A stretch of DNA of 64,000 bases, from assembly GCF_900156335.1 (NCBI RefSeq), contig NZ_FTMZ01000010.1, forward strand, positions 88,383 through 152,382, in the 5' to 3' direction. The notes below the pieces were generated by a model. That model was not told the origin of the DNA and searched no databases. It worked only from the letters and a program-made list of their open reading frames with translations. Each line of letters starts with the position of its first letter. The first letter of the stretch is position 1. Below, in pieces: positions 8,595 to 17,964 of the stretch. The stretch comes from Sphaerotilus natans (GTDB lineage: Bacteria > Pseudomonadota > Gammaproteobacteria > Burkholderiales > Burkholderiaceae_C). A program made the position numbers and the translations under genes.

Positions 8595-9830
8595 ATGAAG
8601 ACGATCCAGAAGACGACGATGAAGCTGGCCGTGCTGGCCTGGGCCGCGGCCGCCTGCGCCGCGCAGGCCGGCACGCTGGTCATCAACACCGACGCCTCCG
8701 ACCCGGCGCCGAAGGCCGCCTGGGAGGCGATGGCCAAGGGCTTCATGGCCGCCAACCCGGACGTGACGGTCAAGATCAACACCTTCGACCATGAAGGCTT
8801 CAAGACCTCGATCCGCAACTTCCTGTCGGCCAACCCGCCCGACATCGTGACCTGGTATGCCGGCAACCGCATGGCGCCGTTCGTCAACGCCGGCCTGTTC
8901 GAGGATGTCTCCGACGTCTGGACCAAGGAAAACCTCGGCACCCAGCTCAAGAGCGCCGCCTCGTCGATGACGATCAACGGCAAGCAGTGGGGCGTGCCCT
9001 ACACCTACTACCAGTGGGGCATCTACTACCGCAAGGACATCTTCGCGAAGAACAACATCGCGGTGCCGAAGGACTGGAAGGAGCTGCTGGCCGCCAGCGC
9101 CAGGCTCAAGGCCGCGGGTGTCACGCCGTTTGCCATCGGCACCAAGGCGCTGTGGCCGACCGGCGGCTGGTTCGACTACCTGAACATGCGCGTCAACGGC
9201 TACGAGTTCCACATGGACCTCACCGCCGGCAAGGTGCCCTACACCGACCGGCGCGTGCAGGAAGTGTTCGACCGCTGGGACGAGCTGACCAAGCCGGGCT
9301 ATTTCCTCGCCAACCACGCCAGCTATGACTGGCAGGACGCGGTGCCGGCCTTCGTCAAGGGCGAGGCGGCGATGTACCTGATGGGCAACTTCGCGGTCGA
9401 CCCGTTCAAGAAGGGCGGCCTGAGCGAGGCGCAGCTCGGCTTCATGCAGTTCCCGAAGATCAACAACGTGCCGATGGCCGAGGACGCGCCGACCGACACC
9501 ATCCACATCCCGGCCAAGGCGAAGAACAAGGCCGACGCCCGCCGCTTCCTGGCCTATGTCGCCAGCGCCAAGGTGCAGACCGAGGTCAACGCGATTCTCG
9601 GCCAGCTGCCGGTCAACAAGGACGCCACCCGCCCGAGTGACACCTACCTGAAGGACGGCTTCACGATGCTGTCGAACGCCTACGCGCTGGGCCAGTTCTA
9701 CGACCGCGACGCGCCGGCCGAGATGGCCAAGGCCGGCATGGAGGGCTTCCAGCGCTACATGGTCAAGCCGGAGTCGCGCAAGGAGGTCCTGGAGCGCCTC
9801 GAGCAGGTGCGCCAGCGCGTCTACAAGTAA
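8595..9830 (+). CDS. Sugar ABC transporter substrate-binding protein
   Basis: This 411-residue extracytoplasmic solute-binding protein of family 1 (CUT1) binds the oligosaccharide in the periplasm. A signal peptide with a hydrophobic core LAVLAWAAAACAA ends at an AQA-G cleavage site near residue 26; there is no lipobox. The mature part shows the family order: an early LVINTDASD strand, DIVTWYAGNRMAPFVNAGL near residue 90, and the ligand-cleft region WGVPYTYYQWGIYYRKDIF near 135. Next come GEAAMYLMGNFA near 260 and the segment with DARRFLAYVASAKVQTE. An AGGAGA ribosome site precedes the ATG. The two permeases follow directly, and with the ATPase two genes upstream the importer is complete. Galactoside specificity is inferred from the surrounding enzymes. 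Confidence 0.93.
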   Translation: MKTIQKTTMKLAVLAWAAAACAAQAGTLVINTDASDPAPKAAWEAMAKGFMAANPDVTVKINTFDHEGFKTSIRNFLSANPPDIVTWYAGNRMAPFVNAGLFEDVSDVWTKENLGTQLKSAASSMTINGKQWGVPYTYYQWGIYYRKDIFAKNNIAVPKDWKELLAASARLKAAGVTPFAIGTKALWPTGGWFDYLNMRVNGYEFHMDLTAGKVPYTDRRVQEVFDRWDELTKPGYFLANHASYDWQDAVPAFVKGEAAMYLMGNFAVDPFKKGGLSEAQLGFMQFPKINNVPMAEDAPTDTIHIPAKAKNKADARRFLAYVASAKVQTEVNAILGQLPVNKDATRPSDTYLKDGFTMLSNAYALGQFYDRDAPAEMAKAGMEGFQRYMVKPESRKEVLERLEQVRQRVYK

Positions 9831-9866
9831 GAACAAGCCCCGGCCCCGCCCGCCCAGCCTCCCCCG

Positions 9867-10799
9867 ATGTCCGCCCTTGCGTCCCGTCCGATGACCGCCC
9901 CGCCCCCTCGCCTGTCCTGGTGGCGCCGCCACCAGCGCCAGCTCGCCCCCTGGCTCTTCCTGATGCCGGCGCTGCTGATGTTCGGCCTCTACGTGATCGC
10001 GCCGATCTTCGAGTCGATCGCGATCAGCCTGTACGACTGGGACGGCCTGGGCGAGGCGAAATACATCGGCCTGGCCAACTACATCGAGCTGGCGGGCGAC
10101 CCGGACTTCCGCGTCGCGCTGAGGAACAACCTGCTGTGGCTGGCGCTCTTCCTGCTGTCGGTGCCGATCGGGCTGGGCCTAGCGCTGTTCCTGAACCAGA
10201 CGGTGAGCGGCATCCGGCTGGTCAAGTCGATGTTCTTCTTTCCCTTCGTGATCTCGCAGGTCGTCATCGGCCTGGTCTTCACCTGGTTCTACAACCCGAC
10301 GATCGGACTGCTGCCGCAGCTGCTGGCGCTGGTCGGCCTGCCGGACGTGGCGGTGCTGTCCGACGAGCGGCTGGTGAACTACGGGGTCATCGCCGCGGCG
10401 CTCTACCCGCAGATCGCCTACTGCATGATTCTCTACCTCACCGGGCTGAACGGCGTGCGCCCGGACCTGATCGAGGCCGCGCGCCTGGAGGGCGCCAAGG
10501 GCTGGTCGATGCTCTGGCATGTGGTGCTGCCGCAGCTGCGCCCGGCCACCTTCATCGCGATGGTGGTGACCATCATCGGCTCGCTGCGCAGCTTCGACAT
10601 GGTCTCGATCATGACCTCCGGCGGCCCCTACGGCTCCTCGCGGGTGCTCGCCTTCTACATGTATGAGCAGGCGCTGAGCGAATACGGCTACCGCATGGGC
10701 TACGGCACCGCGATCGCCACCGTGCTGTTCTCGATCATGCTCGTCTACATCACCTTCGTGCTGTGGCGCATCTACCAGCAAGAGAAGGACCTGGCCTGA
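9867..10799 (+). CDS. Sugar ABC transporter permease, MalF/UgpA type
   Basis: This 310-residue inner-membrane permease has about six helices, starting with APWLFLMPALLMFGLYVIAPIF near residue 30. The cytoplasmic EAA loop that docks to the ATPase is intact (EAARLEGAKGWSMLWHVVLPQL, about 210-232). The C-terminal helix (IATVLFSIMLVYITFVLW) is typical of CUT1 permeases. A second possible ATG lies 25 bases downstream of 9867 but in another frame; no clear ribosome site separates candidate starts. Its stop codon overlaps the next permease start (TGATG), so the two halves of the channel are translationally coupled. Confidence 0.93.
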   Translation: MSALASRPMTAPPPRLSWWRRHQRQLAPWLFLMPALLMFGLYVIAPIFESIAISLYDWDGLGEAKYIGLANYIELAGDPDFRVALRNNLLWLALFLLSVPIGLGLALFLNQTVSGIRLVKSMFFFPFVISQVVIGLVFTWFYNPTIGLLPQLLALVGLPDVAVLSDERLVNYGVIAAALYPQIAYCMILYLTGLNGVRPDLIEAARLEGAKGWSMLWHVVLPQLRPATFIAMVVTIIGSLRSFDMVSIMTSGGPYGSSRVLAFYMYEQALSEYGYRMGYGTAIATVLFSIMLVYITFVLWRIYQQEKDLA

Positions 10800-11650
10800 T
10801 GTTCCCGACCCCGATCGAACGCTGCTCGCCGCTGACGCGCGGGCTCTACAGGGCCGGCCTGCCGCTGGCGCTGATCGTCTGGCTGCTGCCCATCCTGGCG
10901 GTGGCGATGACCTCCATCCGCGGCGCCGGCGACATGGCCGCCGGCAACTACTGGGGCCTGCCGACCGAATGGCAGCTGCTGGAAAACTACAGCGCGGTGT
11001 TCCGCGACACCCCGATCGCGCGCTACATCGGCAACAGCCTGATGGTGGCGATCCCGACGGTGATCGGCGCGATCGCGCTGAGCTGCCTGGCGGGCTTCGC
11101 GCTGGGCGTGTACCGCTTCAAGGCCAATCTGGCGGTGTTCTTCCTCTTCGTCGGCGGCAACTTCATCCCGTTCCAGATCCTGATGGTGCCGGTGCGCGAC
11201 CTCAGCCTGCGCCTGGGCCTGTACGACTCGATCGGCGCGCTGGTGCTGTTCCACATCGCCTTCCAGACCGGCTTCTGCACCTTCTTCATGCGCAACTTCA
11301 TCCGCGACCTGCCGCACGAGCTGATCGAGGCGGCGCGCATCGAGGGCGCCAGCGAGTGGCAGATCTTCTGGCGCGTGGTGCTGCCGCTGGTGCGCCCGGC
11401 GCTGGCGGCGCTGTCGGTGCTGATCTTCACCTTCATCTGGAACGACTATTTCTGGGCCACCGTGCTGATCCAGGGCGACCACGCGATGCCGGTCACCGGC
11501 GGGCTGAAGTCGCTCAACGGCCAGTGGGTGGCGCAGTGGCATCTGGTGTCGGCCGGGTCGATCATCGCGGCGCTGCCGCCGGTGGCGATCTTCTTCCTGA
11601 TGCAGAAGCAGTTCATCGCCGGCCTGACGCTCGGCGCGACCAAGGGCTGA
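10799..11650 (+). CDS. Sugar ABC transporter permease, MalG/UgpE type
   Basis: This 283-residue partner permease forms the other half of the sugar channel. The start ATG at 10799 overlaps the previous stop codon. The first helix (LPLALIVWLLPILAVAMTS) leads to the periplasmic loop with ADMAAGNYWGLP-like spacing, and the EAA loop is intact (EAARIEGASEWQIFWRVVLPLV, about 180-201). The C-terminus FIAGLTLGATKG is the usual MalG-type ending. It is followed 10 bp later by the alpha-galactosidase gene on the same strand, which ties the transporter to both alpha- and beta-galactoside breakdown. Confidence 0.93.
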   Translation: MFPTPIERCSPLTRGLYRAGLPLALIVWLLPILAVAMTSIRGAGDMAAGNYWGLPTEWQLLENYSAVFRDTPIARYIGNSLMVAIPTVIGAIALSCLAGFALGVYRFKANLAVFFLFVGGNFIPFQILMVPVRDLSLRLGLYDSIGALVLFHIAFQTGFCTFFMRNFIRDLPHELIEAARIEGASEWQIFWRVVLPLVRPALAALSVLIFTFIWNDYFWATVLIQGDHAMPVTGGLKSLNGQWVAQWHLVSAGSIIAALPPVAIFFLMQKQFIAGLTLGATKG

Positions 11651-11660
11651 GGACCGAGCC

Positions 11661-13820
11661 GTGACGACGATGTCCGCTGAATTCATCGCGCTGCACGGCC
11701 GGTGCAGCAGCCTGGTGCTGGAACTGCCGCCCGGCGAGGCGCCGCTGTGGCGCCACTGGGGCGCACGCCTGCCCGACGATCTCGACCCGGGTGCGGCGCT
11801 GCGCGACACCCGCGCGCTGCCGACCTTCGCGCTCGACCAGGACCTGCCGCTGACGGTGGCGCCGGTCTTCGGCACCGGCTGGTTCGGCCAGAGCGCGCTG
11901 CTGGCGCACCGCGAGGGCCGCGACTTCGCGCAGGGCTGGACCGGCTGCGTGCCCGAATGGACCGTGCCGGGGCGCGCGCTGACGCTGCACCTGAGCGATG
12001 CGGTGGCGCAGCTGCGCCTGGACCTGTCGATCACGCTGGACGCCGACAGCGACGTGCTGGTGCTGCGCGCGACGCTGCACAACGACGGCGACAGCGCGCT
12101 CGACCTGCAGTGGCTGGCCGCCGGCACGCTGCCGCTGCCCGGCCACTGCGACGCGGTGCGCTCCTTCGCCGGCCAGCATGTGCACGAGTTCCTGCCGCAG
12201 ACCGATCCGCTGACGCGCAGCCTGTGGCGCCGGGAGAGCCGGCGCGGGCGCACCAGCCACGACTGCTTTCCCGGCGCGGTGGTCACCACGCCGGGCGCGA
12301 CCGCGCAGACCGGGCGGGTCTTCGGCGCGCACCTGGCCTGGTCGGGCAACCACCAGCAGACGATCGAATGGCTGCATGACGGCCAGTACCAGTGGCAGTT
12401 CGGCGAATGGCTGGCACCGGGCGAAGGCCGGCTGGCGCCGGGCGCCTCGCTGACGACGCCGGAGCTGGTGGCGAGCTGCTCCGACCAGGGTCTCGACGGC
12501 CTGGCGGCCAACTTCCATGCCGAGCTGCGCCGCCGCCTGGACTGGCCGGGCGGCGCGATGCGCCCGCGCCCGGTGCATCTCAACACCTGGGAGGGCGTCT
12601 ACTTCGACGTGCATCCGGGCCCGGTCAAGGCAATGGCCACCGCCGCCGCGGCGCTGGGCATCGAGCGCTTCGTGCTCGACGACGGCTGGTTCCACGGCCG
12701 CCACCATGACCGCGCGGCGCTCGGCGACTGGTGGCCCGACGCGACCAAGTTTCCCGACGGCCTGGGCGGGCTGATCGCGCATGTGAACGCGCTGGGCATG
12801 GAGTTCGGCCTGTGGGTCGAGCCGGAAATGGTCAGCCCGGACAGCGAGCTGTTCCGTGCCCATCCCGACTGGGCGCTGCAGATCGCCGGGCGGCCGCTGC
12901 TGACCGCGCGCAACCAGCTGGTGCTCGACATCGCACGCCCCGAGGCGAGCGACCATCTGTTCGAGAAGATCGCCGCGCTCCTGGCCGCGCACCCGATCCG
13001 CTACCTGAAATGGGACCTGAACCGCGACCTGGCGCCGGCCGGTCTGGGCGACGGCCGCGCCGGCTACCGCGCGCAGGTGCTGGCGGCCTATGCGCTGATG
13101 GCGCGGCTGCGCGCGGCCTTCCCCGAGGTGGAGATCGAGAGCTGCTCGGGCGGCGGCGGGCGCATCGACTTCGGCGTGCTGCGCCATGCGCACCGGGTCT
13201 GGACCAGCGACTGCATCGACGCGCTCTCCCGGGTCGAGATGCAGCACGGCTTCCTGCAGTTCTTCCCGCCGGAAATCATGGGTGCGCATGTCGGCACCGC
13301 GCCGGCGCACACCACCGGGCGCACGCAGTCGATGGCCTTCCGCGCCGCGGTGGCGCTGTCGGGCCATCTCGGCGTGGAGCTCGACCCGCGGCGGCTCTCG
13401 ACCGAGGAGGCCGACGAGCTGCGCGGCTGGATCGCGCTTCACAAGCAGCTGCGCGAGCGGCTGCACCACGGCCGGGTCTGGCGCGGCGAGGCCGGCGACG
13501 GCCTGCGCTGGCAGTTCCATGCCGATGCGGACCGCGCCGACGGCGTGCTGATCGTGCTGCGCACCCGCCCGAGCGACCACCGCCAGCCGCCAGCGCTGCG
13601 CCTGCCGATGCTCGACGCCGCCGCCCGCTACCGGGTGCGCGAGCTGCGCCCCGACGGCGCGCCGCCGCGCGAGGGCCGGCACGACACCGCACCCTTCTTC
13701 GATGCGCAGGACAGCGCGGAGGGCGTGACCCTGGCCGGCGCCTGGCTGGCCGAGGTCGGCCTGCCGATGCGGCGCGCCCCGGCCGAGACCGCCTTCATCG
13801 CGAGGATCGAGCGTGTCTGA
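11661..13820 (+). CDS. GH36 alpha-galactosidase
   Basis: This 719-residue retaining alpha-galactosidase hydrolyses alpha-1,6-linked galactose (melibiose, raffinose family) in the cytoplasm. An N-terminal beta-supersandwich (about 1-310) precedes the TIM barrel. The substrate loop [14 protein letters not shown] near 340, [15 protein letters not shown] near 385, the nucleophile D452 in LKWDLNRD, and the acid/base D517 in TSDCIDA are all present. CSGGGGRID, which binds the sugar in the family, lies between the two. A C-terminal beta domain ends in [11 protein letters not shown] at 11661 is preferred over ATG at 11670 because GAGGA lies 7 bases before it. The last 8 bases overlap galT. No signal peptide is visible, so substrate must enter through the adjacent transporter. 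Confidence 0.93.
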   Translation: MTTMSAEFIALHGRCSSLVLELPPGEAPLWRHWGARLPDDLDPGAALRDTRALPTFALDQDLPLTVAPVFGTGWFGQSALLAHREGRDFAQGWTGCVPEWTVPGRALTLHLSDAVAQLRLDLSITLDADSDVLVLRATLHNDGDSALDLQWLAAGTLPLPGHCDAVRSFAGQHVHEFLPQTDPLTRSLWRRESRRGRTSHDCFPGAVVTTPGATAQTGRVFGAHLAWSGNHQQTIEWLHDGQYQWQFGEWLAPGEGRLAPGASLTTPELVASCSDQGLDGLAANFHAELRRRLDWPGGAMRPRPVHLNTWEGVYFDVHPGPVKAMATAAAALGIERFVLDDGWFHGRHHDRAALGDWWPDATKFPDGLGGLIAHVNALGMEFGLWVEPEMVSPDSELFRAHPDWALQIAGRPLLTARNQLVLDIARPEASDHLFEKIAALLAAHPIRYLKWDLNRDLAPAGLGDGRAGYRAQVLAAYALMARLRAAFPEVEIESCSGGGGRIDFGVLRHAHRVWTSDCIDALSRVEMQHGFLQFFPPEIMGAHVGTAPAHTTGRTQSMAFRAAVALSGHLGVELDPRRLSTEEADELRGWIALHKQLRERLHHGRVWRGEAGDGLRWQFHADADRADGVLIVLRTRPSDHRQPPALRLPMLDAAARYRVRELRPDGAPPREGRHDTAPFFDAQDSAEGVTLAGAWLAEVGLPMRRAPAETAFIARIERV

Positions 13821-14889
13821 GCCGACCGAACTGATTCCGCGCCGCTTCGATCCGGCCGAGCACAGCCACCGCCGCCGCAATGCGCTGACCGGCCAGTGGG
13901 TGCTGGTCTCGCCGCACCGGGCGAAGCGCCCGTGGCAGGGCCAGCAGGAGGCAGCCGACGACACGGTGCTGCCCGCGCATGATCCGCACTGCTATCTGTG
14001 CGCCGGCAACACGCGCGTCAGCGGCGAGGTCAATCCGCCCTACACCGGCACCTTCGTCTTCACCAACGACCACGCGGCGCTGATGCCCGAGGTGCCGGCC
14101 GCGGCGCCCCAGGCCGGCAGCGACCCGCTGTTCCAGGCCGAGGCCGCGCGCGGCACCAGCCGCGTCATCTGCTTCTCGCCCGACCATGCGCGCACGCTGC
14201 CGGAGCTGCCGCTGCCGGCGATCCGCGGCGTGATCGACACCTGGGCGGCGCAGAGCGAGGAGCTCGGCGCGCGCTATCCGTGGGTGCAGGTCTTCGAGAA
14301 CAAGGGCGCGATCATGGGCTGCTCGCAGCCGCATCCGCACGGCCAGATCTGGGCCTGCGACCACCTGCCCAACGAGGCCGCCACCGAGGACCGCCACCAG
14401 AGCGAGCACCTCGCCGCACACGGCCGGGCGCTGCTGCTGGACTATGCCGAACGCGAGGCCGCCGCCGGCGAACGGGTGGTGGTGCAGACCGCGCACTGGC
14501 TGGCGGTGGTGCCGTGGTGGGCGACCTGGCCCTTCGAGACGCTGCTGCTGCCGCGCTTCGCGGTGCAGCGCCTGCCCCAGCTCACGCCCGCGCAGCGCGA
14601 CGACCTGGCCGAGGCGCTGCGCCGGCTCACCAGCCGCTACGACAACCTGTTTCGCTGCAGCTTTCCCTACTCGATGGGCTGGCACGGCGCGCCCTTCGAC
14701 GGCACGGCCGGCCCGCACTGGCAGCTGCACGCGCATTTCTATCCCCCGCTGCTGCGCTCGGCCACGGTGCGCAAGTTCATGGTCGGCTTCGAGATGCTGG
14801 CCGAGGCGCAGCGCGACCTCACCCCGGAGCAGGCCGCCGCGCAGCTGCGCGCGGTCAGCGACGTCCACTACCGATGCACATCCCCATGA
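13813..14889 (+). CDS. galT: Galactose-1-phosphate uridylyltransferase
   Basis: This 358-residue enzyme of the Leloir pathway swaps UMP between UDP-glucose and galactose-1-phosphate. It carries the HIT-superfamily active site [10 protein letters not shown], with H174 and the nucleophile H176. A zinc-site pair CYLC lies near residue 59, and [11 protein letters not shown] and HFYPPLLR occur in the second domain. The GTG start at 13813 lies inside the end of the alpha-galactosidase gene, an 8-bp overlap, and its stop overlaps galK by 4 bp, so the three are coupled. The length is normal for bacterial GalT (about 350). Confidence 0.95.
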   Translation: MSEPTELIPRRFDPAEHSHRRRNALTGQWVLVSPHRAKRPWQGQQEAADDTVLPAHDPHCYLCAGNTRVSGEVNPPYTGTFVFTNDHAALMPEVPAAAPQAGSDPLFQAEAARGTSRVICFSPDHARTLPELPLPAIRGVIDTWAAQSEELGARYPWVQVFENKGAIMGCSQPHPHGQIWACDHLPNEAATEDRHQSEHLAAHGRALLLDYAEREAAAGERVVVQTAHWLAVVPWWATWPFETLLLPRFAVQRLPQLTPAQRDDLAEALRRLTSRYDNLFRCSFPYSMGWHGAPFDGTAGPHWQLHAHFYPPLLRSATVRKFMVGFEMLAEAQRDLTPEQAAAQLRAVSDVHYRCTSP

Positions 14890-16076
14890 GCGCCCTCCGC
14901 GATCCCCTGGCGCGCCGCTGCGACGACGCGATGCACCAGGCCTTCGGCCAGCCGCCGGACTTCCATGTCCAGGCCCCCGGCCGCGTCAACCTGATCGGCG
15001 AGCACACCGACTACAACGACGGCTTCGTGCTGCCCTGCGCGATCGACTACCGCACCGTCATCGCGGTGCGGCGGCGCCCGGACCGGCAGCTGCGCGTCGT
15101 CGCCGCCGACCTGCACGGCGAGACCGACGAGATCGACCTCGACGGCGAGATCGCGCACCACCCGACGCAGCAGTGGAGCGACTATGTGCGCGGCACGGTG
15201 CGCATGCTGCGCGAGCACCTCGCGGCGCGCGGCCTGCGGCTGGCGGGCGCGGATCTGGCAATCGCCGGCAATGTGCCGCAGGGCGCCGGGCTGTCGTCCT
15301 CGGCGGCGCTGGAGGTGGCGGTCGGCCAGGTCTGGCGCCAGCTCGGCGGCCTGGGCGACGCGCTGCTCTCGCCCACCGACCTGGCGGTGCTGGCGCAGCG
15401 CGCCGAGAACCGCTTCGTCGGCGTCAACTGCGGGATCATGGACCAGATGATCTCCGCCTGCGGCCAGGCCGGCCACGCGCTGCTGATCGACTGCCGCCAC
15501 CTGGCGCGGCGCCGCGCGGTGCCGATGCCCGCCGGGGTCGCGGTGATGATCGTGCACTCGCGGGTGCGCCGCGGCCTGGTCGACAGCGAGTACAACACCC
15601 GGCGCCAGCAGTGCGAGGCCGCGGCCGCGCACTACCGCGTGCCGGCGCTGCGCGATGTCGACGAGACGCGGCTGGTGCAGGACGCCACCGGGCTCGATCC
15701 GCTCGTCTTCCGCCGCGCCCGCCACATCGTCACCGAGAACGCGCGCACGCTGGCCGCGGCCCAGGCGCTGCAGGCCGGCGACCTGAAGCGCCTGGGCGAG
15801 CTGATGGCCGCCTCGCACGTCTCGATGCGCGACGACTTCGAGATCACCCACCCGGCCATCGACCGCCTGGTCGAGATCGCCCAGGGCGCGATCGGACCGC
15901 AGGGCGGCGCCCGCATGACCGGCGGCGGCTTCGGCGGCTGCATCGTCGCGGTGCTGCCCGACGCGCAGGTGGACGCGGTGCGCGCCGCGATCGAGGCCGG
16001 CTACCGCTCACCCGAGGGCGAGCCGCCGGCGATCTGGATCAGCCACGCCGCCGACGGCAGCGGCGTCCTGCCATGA
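14886..16076 (+). CDS. galK: Galactokinase
   Basis: This 396-residue GHMP-family kinase phosphorylates alpha-galactose at C1 with ATP. The galactokinase signature [19 protein letters not shown] is at about residues 28-46. The GHMP ATP loop is [15 protein letters not shown] near 134, the catalytic Asp is in [10 protein letters not shown] near 185, and the C-terminal GHMP motif MTGGGFGGC is near 345. I chose the ATG that makes an ATGA overlap with the galT stop; another in-frame ATG lies 12 bases upstream. Its own stop overlaps the galM start in the same way. Confidence 0.95.
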   Translation: MSALRDPLARRCDDAMHQAFGQPPDFHVQAPGRVNLIGEHTDYNDGFVLPCAIDYRTVIAVRRRPDRQLRVVAADLHGETDEIDLDGEIAHHPTQQWSDYVRGTVRMLREHLAARGLRLAGADLAIAGNVPQGAGLSSSAALEVAVGQVWRQLGGLGDALLSPTDLAVLAQRAENRFVGVNCGIMDQMISACGQAGHALLIDCRHLARRRAVPMPAGVAVMIVHSRVRRGLVDSEYNTRRQQCEAAAAHYRVPALRDVDETRLVQDATGLDPLVFRRARHIVTENARTLAAAQALQAGDLKRLGELMAASHVSMRDDFEITHPAIDRLVEIAQGAIGPQGGARMTGGGFGGCIVAVLPDAQVDAVRAAIEAGYRSPEGEPPAIWISHAADGSGVLP

Positions 16077-17068
16077 AGTCGCCCCTGCTGTGCCTGCACG
16101 GCCCCGACGGCCTGGAGATCGCGCTGAGCCCGCGGGGCGCGTCCTGGCTGTCGTGCCGGGTGCCGGTCGACGGCGAGGCGCAGCCGCGCGAGGTGCTCGC
16201 CGGCGGCACGGACCCCGAGGATGCGCAGCGCCTGGCCTGCTACGCCGGCGCCACCGTCGGGCGCTGGGCCAACCGCATCGCCGGTGCGGTGCTGCGCCGC
16301 GACGGCCGCACCTGGCCGCTGGTGCCGCACCCCGCCGGCTCCGCCCACCAGCTCCACGGCGGCCCGGACGGCTGGAGCCACCGGCTCTGGCGCGTCGAGG
16401 CGCAGACCGCCGACCAGGCCGTCTTCGCGCTGCATTCGCCTGACGGCGACCAGGGATTCCCCGGTGCGGTCGAGGTGCGGGTGCGCTATCGGCTGCAGCC
16501 GGGACGGCGGCTGCGCATCGACTTCGAGGCCTGCGCCGACGCGCCCACGCCGCTGGCGATGACGAACCACGCCTACTTCAACCTCGATGGCGCCGGCGCT
16601 CCCGGCGACGCGCGTGCGCAGCGCCTGCGGCTGCAGGCCGACGCCTGGATGCCGGTGGACGCCGCGCTGATCCCGACCGGCCCGCCGGTGGCGCTGGGCG
16701 GCGAGATCCGCGCCGACGATCCGATGGATCTGCGCGCGCTGCGCCCGGCCGACGCCCGGCCGTTCGCGGCCCATCCGGCCCTGGCCCCGGCCGGCGGCTA
16801 CGACCACGGCTGGCGGCTGGCGGCCGGCCATGCGCAGGAGGCCGCGCGGCTGGTCTCGGCCGATGGCCGGCTGGCGATGACGATCGCCACCTCGATGCCG
16901 GCGCTGCAGTTCTACGACGGCCGGGCGCTGGCGCCGCCCTGCGCCGGCCTGGCGCTCGAGCCCGGCTGGCTGCCCGACAGCCTGGGCCGCGACGACACCG
17001 GCCAGCCCGACGCCTGGCTGCGCCCGGGCGTGCCGCGCCACGACTGGATCGAGTACCGCTTCGGCTGA
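16073..17068 (+). CDS. galM: Aldose 1-epimerase (galactose mutarotase)
   Basis: This 331-residue mutarotase interconverts beta- and alpha-galactose so that GalK receives its substrate from beta-galactosidase action. Family marks are the substrate-binding VGRWANRIAGA near residue 65, HQLHGGPDGW near 95, the catalytic-base area TNHAYFNLDG near 165, and the late GLALEPGWLPDS with the conserved catalytic Glu. The start codon overlaps the galK stop (ATGA). It closes the galactoside operon; the 32-bp gap after it holds a GGCCTGCAGGCC palindrome but no convincing terminator. Confidence 0.92.
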   Translation: MKSPLLCLHGPDGLEIALSPRGASWLSCRVPVDGEAQPREVLAGGTDPEDAQRLACYAGATVGRWANRIAGAVLRRDGRTWPLVPHPAGSAHQLHGGPDGWSHRLWRVEAQTADQAVFALHSPDGDQGFPGAVEVRVRYRLQPGRRLRIDFEACADAPTPLAMTNHAYFNLDGAGAPGDARAQRLRLQADAWMPVDAALIPTGPPVALGGEIRADDPMDLRALRPADARPFAAHPALAPAGGYDHGWRLAAGHAQEAARLVSADGRLAMTIATSMPALQFYDGRALAPPCAGLALEPGWLPDSLGRDDTGQPDAWLRPGVPRHDWIEYRFG

Positions 17069-17100
17069 CAGGCCTGCAGGCCGGCCGCTAGACTGGCCGG

Positions 17101-17964
17101 ATGCGCCTGCAGATCCTCTCCGACCTTCATCTCGAGACCCAGCCGGACTGGACGGCCGCGCCGGCCCCGGACGCTGACCTGCTGGTGCTGGCCGGCGACA
17201 TCGGCTCCTACCAGCGCGGCTCGCGGCTTCAGGGCGACGATTTCGGCCTGGGCCGCTTCGCGCCGCGCCCGGGCTGGTCGCGGGTGCTGTTCGTGCCGGG
17301 CAACCACGAATACGACGGCCTGGACCATGACGCCACCGGCCCGCGGCTGCAGGCGCTGTGCGCGCGGCTGGGCATCGAGTGGCTGGACCGGCGCGTGCGG
17401 GTGATCGACGGCGTGCGCTTCATCGGCACGACGCTGTGGAGCGACTTCGCCGCGCTCGGCCATCTGGACAAGGCGCTGCGCGCCGCCGACTGGTACCTCA
17501 GCCGCAACACCACGCTGCGCGAGGGCCGGCTGGTGATGGCCGCCGAGCTGCGCGAGATGGCGCTGGACTGCCAGCGCTGGCTGCGCGCGGCGCTGTGCGA
17601 GCCGCATGAAGGCCCGACGGTGGTGGTCAGCCATTTCGCGCCGACGCTCGACAGCGCCGATCCGCGCTACGGCATGGTTCCGGGCACCGCGGGCTTCTGC
17701 AACACGCTCGACGCGCTGCTGCCGCTGGCCGATCTGTGGATCCACGGCCATCTGCACTGCCCGGTGGACGTGACGCGCGCGGGCTGCCGCATCGTCTGCA
17801 ACGCGCTGGGCTATGTGCACAAGGGCGAGCAGGACGGCCACCGGCCCGGCTGGTGCGTCGAGGTGCCCCGGCCTTCGGCCGAGGCGCTCACAGCGCGACG
17901 GCGTGCAGCCGCGTCGCTCCGAGCGTCTGGCGCGCAGGTTCCAGCAGATGCAGGTGGTGGGTGA
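17101..17964 (+). CDS. Metallophosphoesterase, calcineurin-like
   Basis: This 287-residue dinuclear-metal phosphoesterase has the full motif series. These are SDLHLE near residue 7, LAGDIGSY near 31, the GNHEYD signature near 66, SHFAPT near 178, and IHGHLH near 214. No signal peptide or extra domain is visible. It follows galM by 32 bp on the same strand, but nothing links it to sugar breakdown. Its last 77 bases run into the 3' end of the convergent YhaN-like gene; the tail there is rich in Arg, Ala and Ser and looks like out-of-frame readthrough, so the functional protein probably ends near residue 260. The substrate is unknown. Confidence 0.85.
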   Translation: MRLQILSDLHLETQPDWTAAPAPDADLLVLAGDIGSYQRGSRLQGDDFGLGRFAPRPGWSRVLFVPGNHEYDGLDHDATGPRLQALCARLGIEWLDRRVRVIDGVRFIGTTLWSDFAALGHLDKALRAADWYLSRNTTLREGRLVMAAELREMALDCQRWLRAALCEPHEGPTVVVSHFAPTLDSADPRYGMVPGTAGFCNTLDALLPLADLWIHGHLHCPVDVTRAGCRIVCNALGYVHKGEQDGHRPGWCVEVPRPSAEALTARRRAAASLRASGAQVPADAGGG

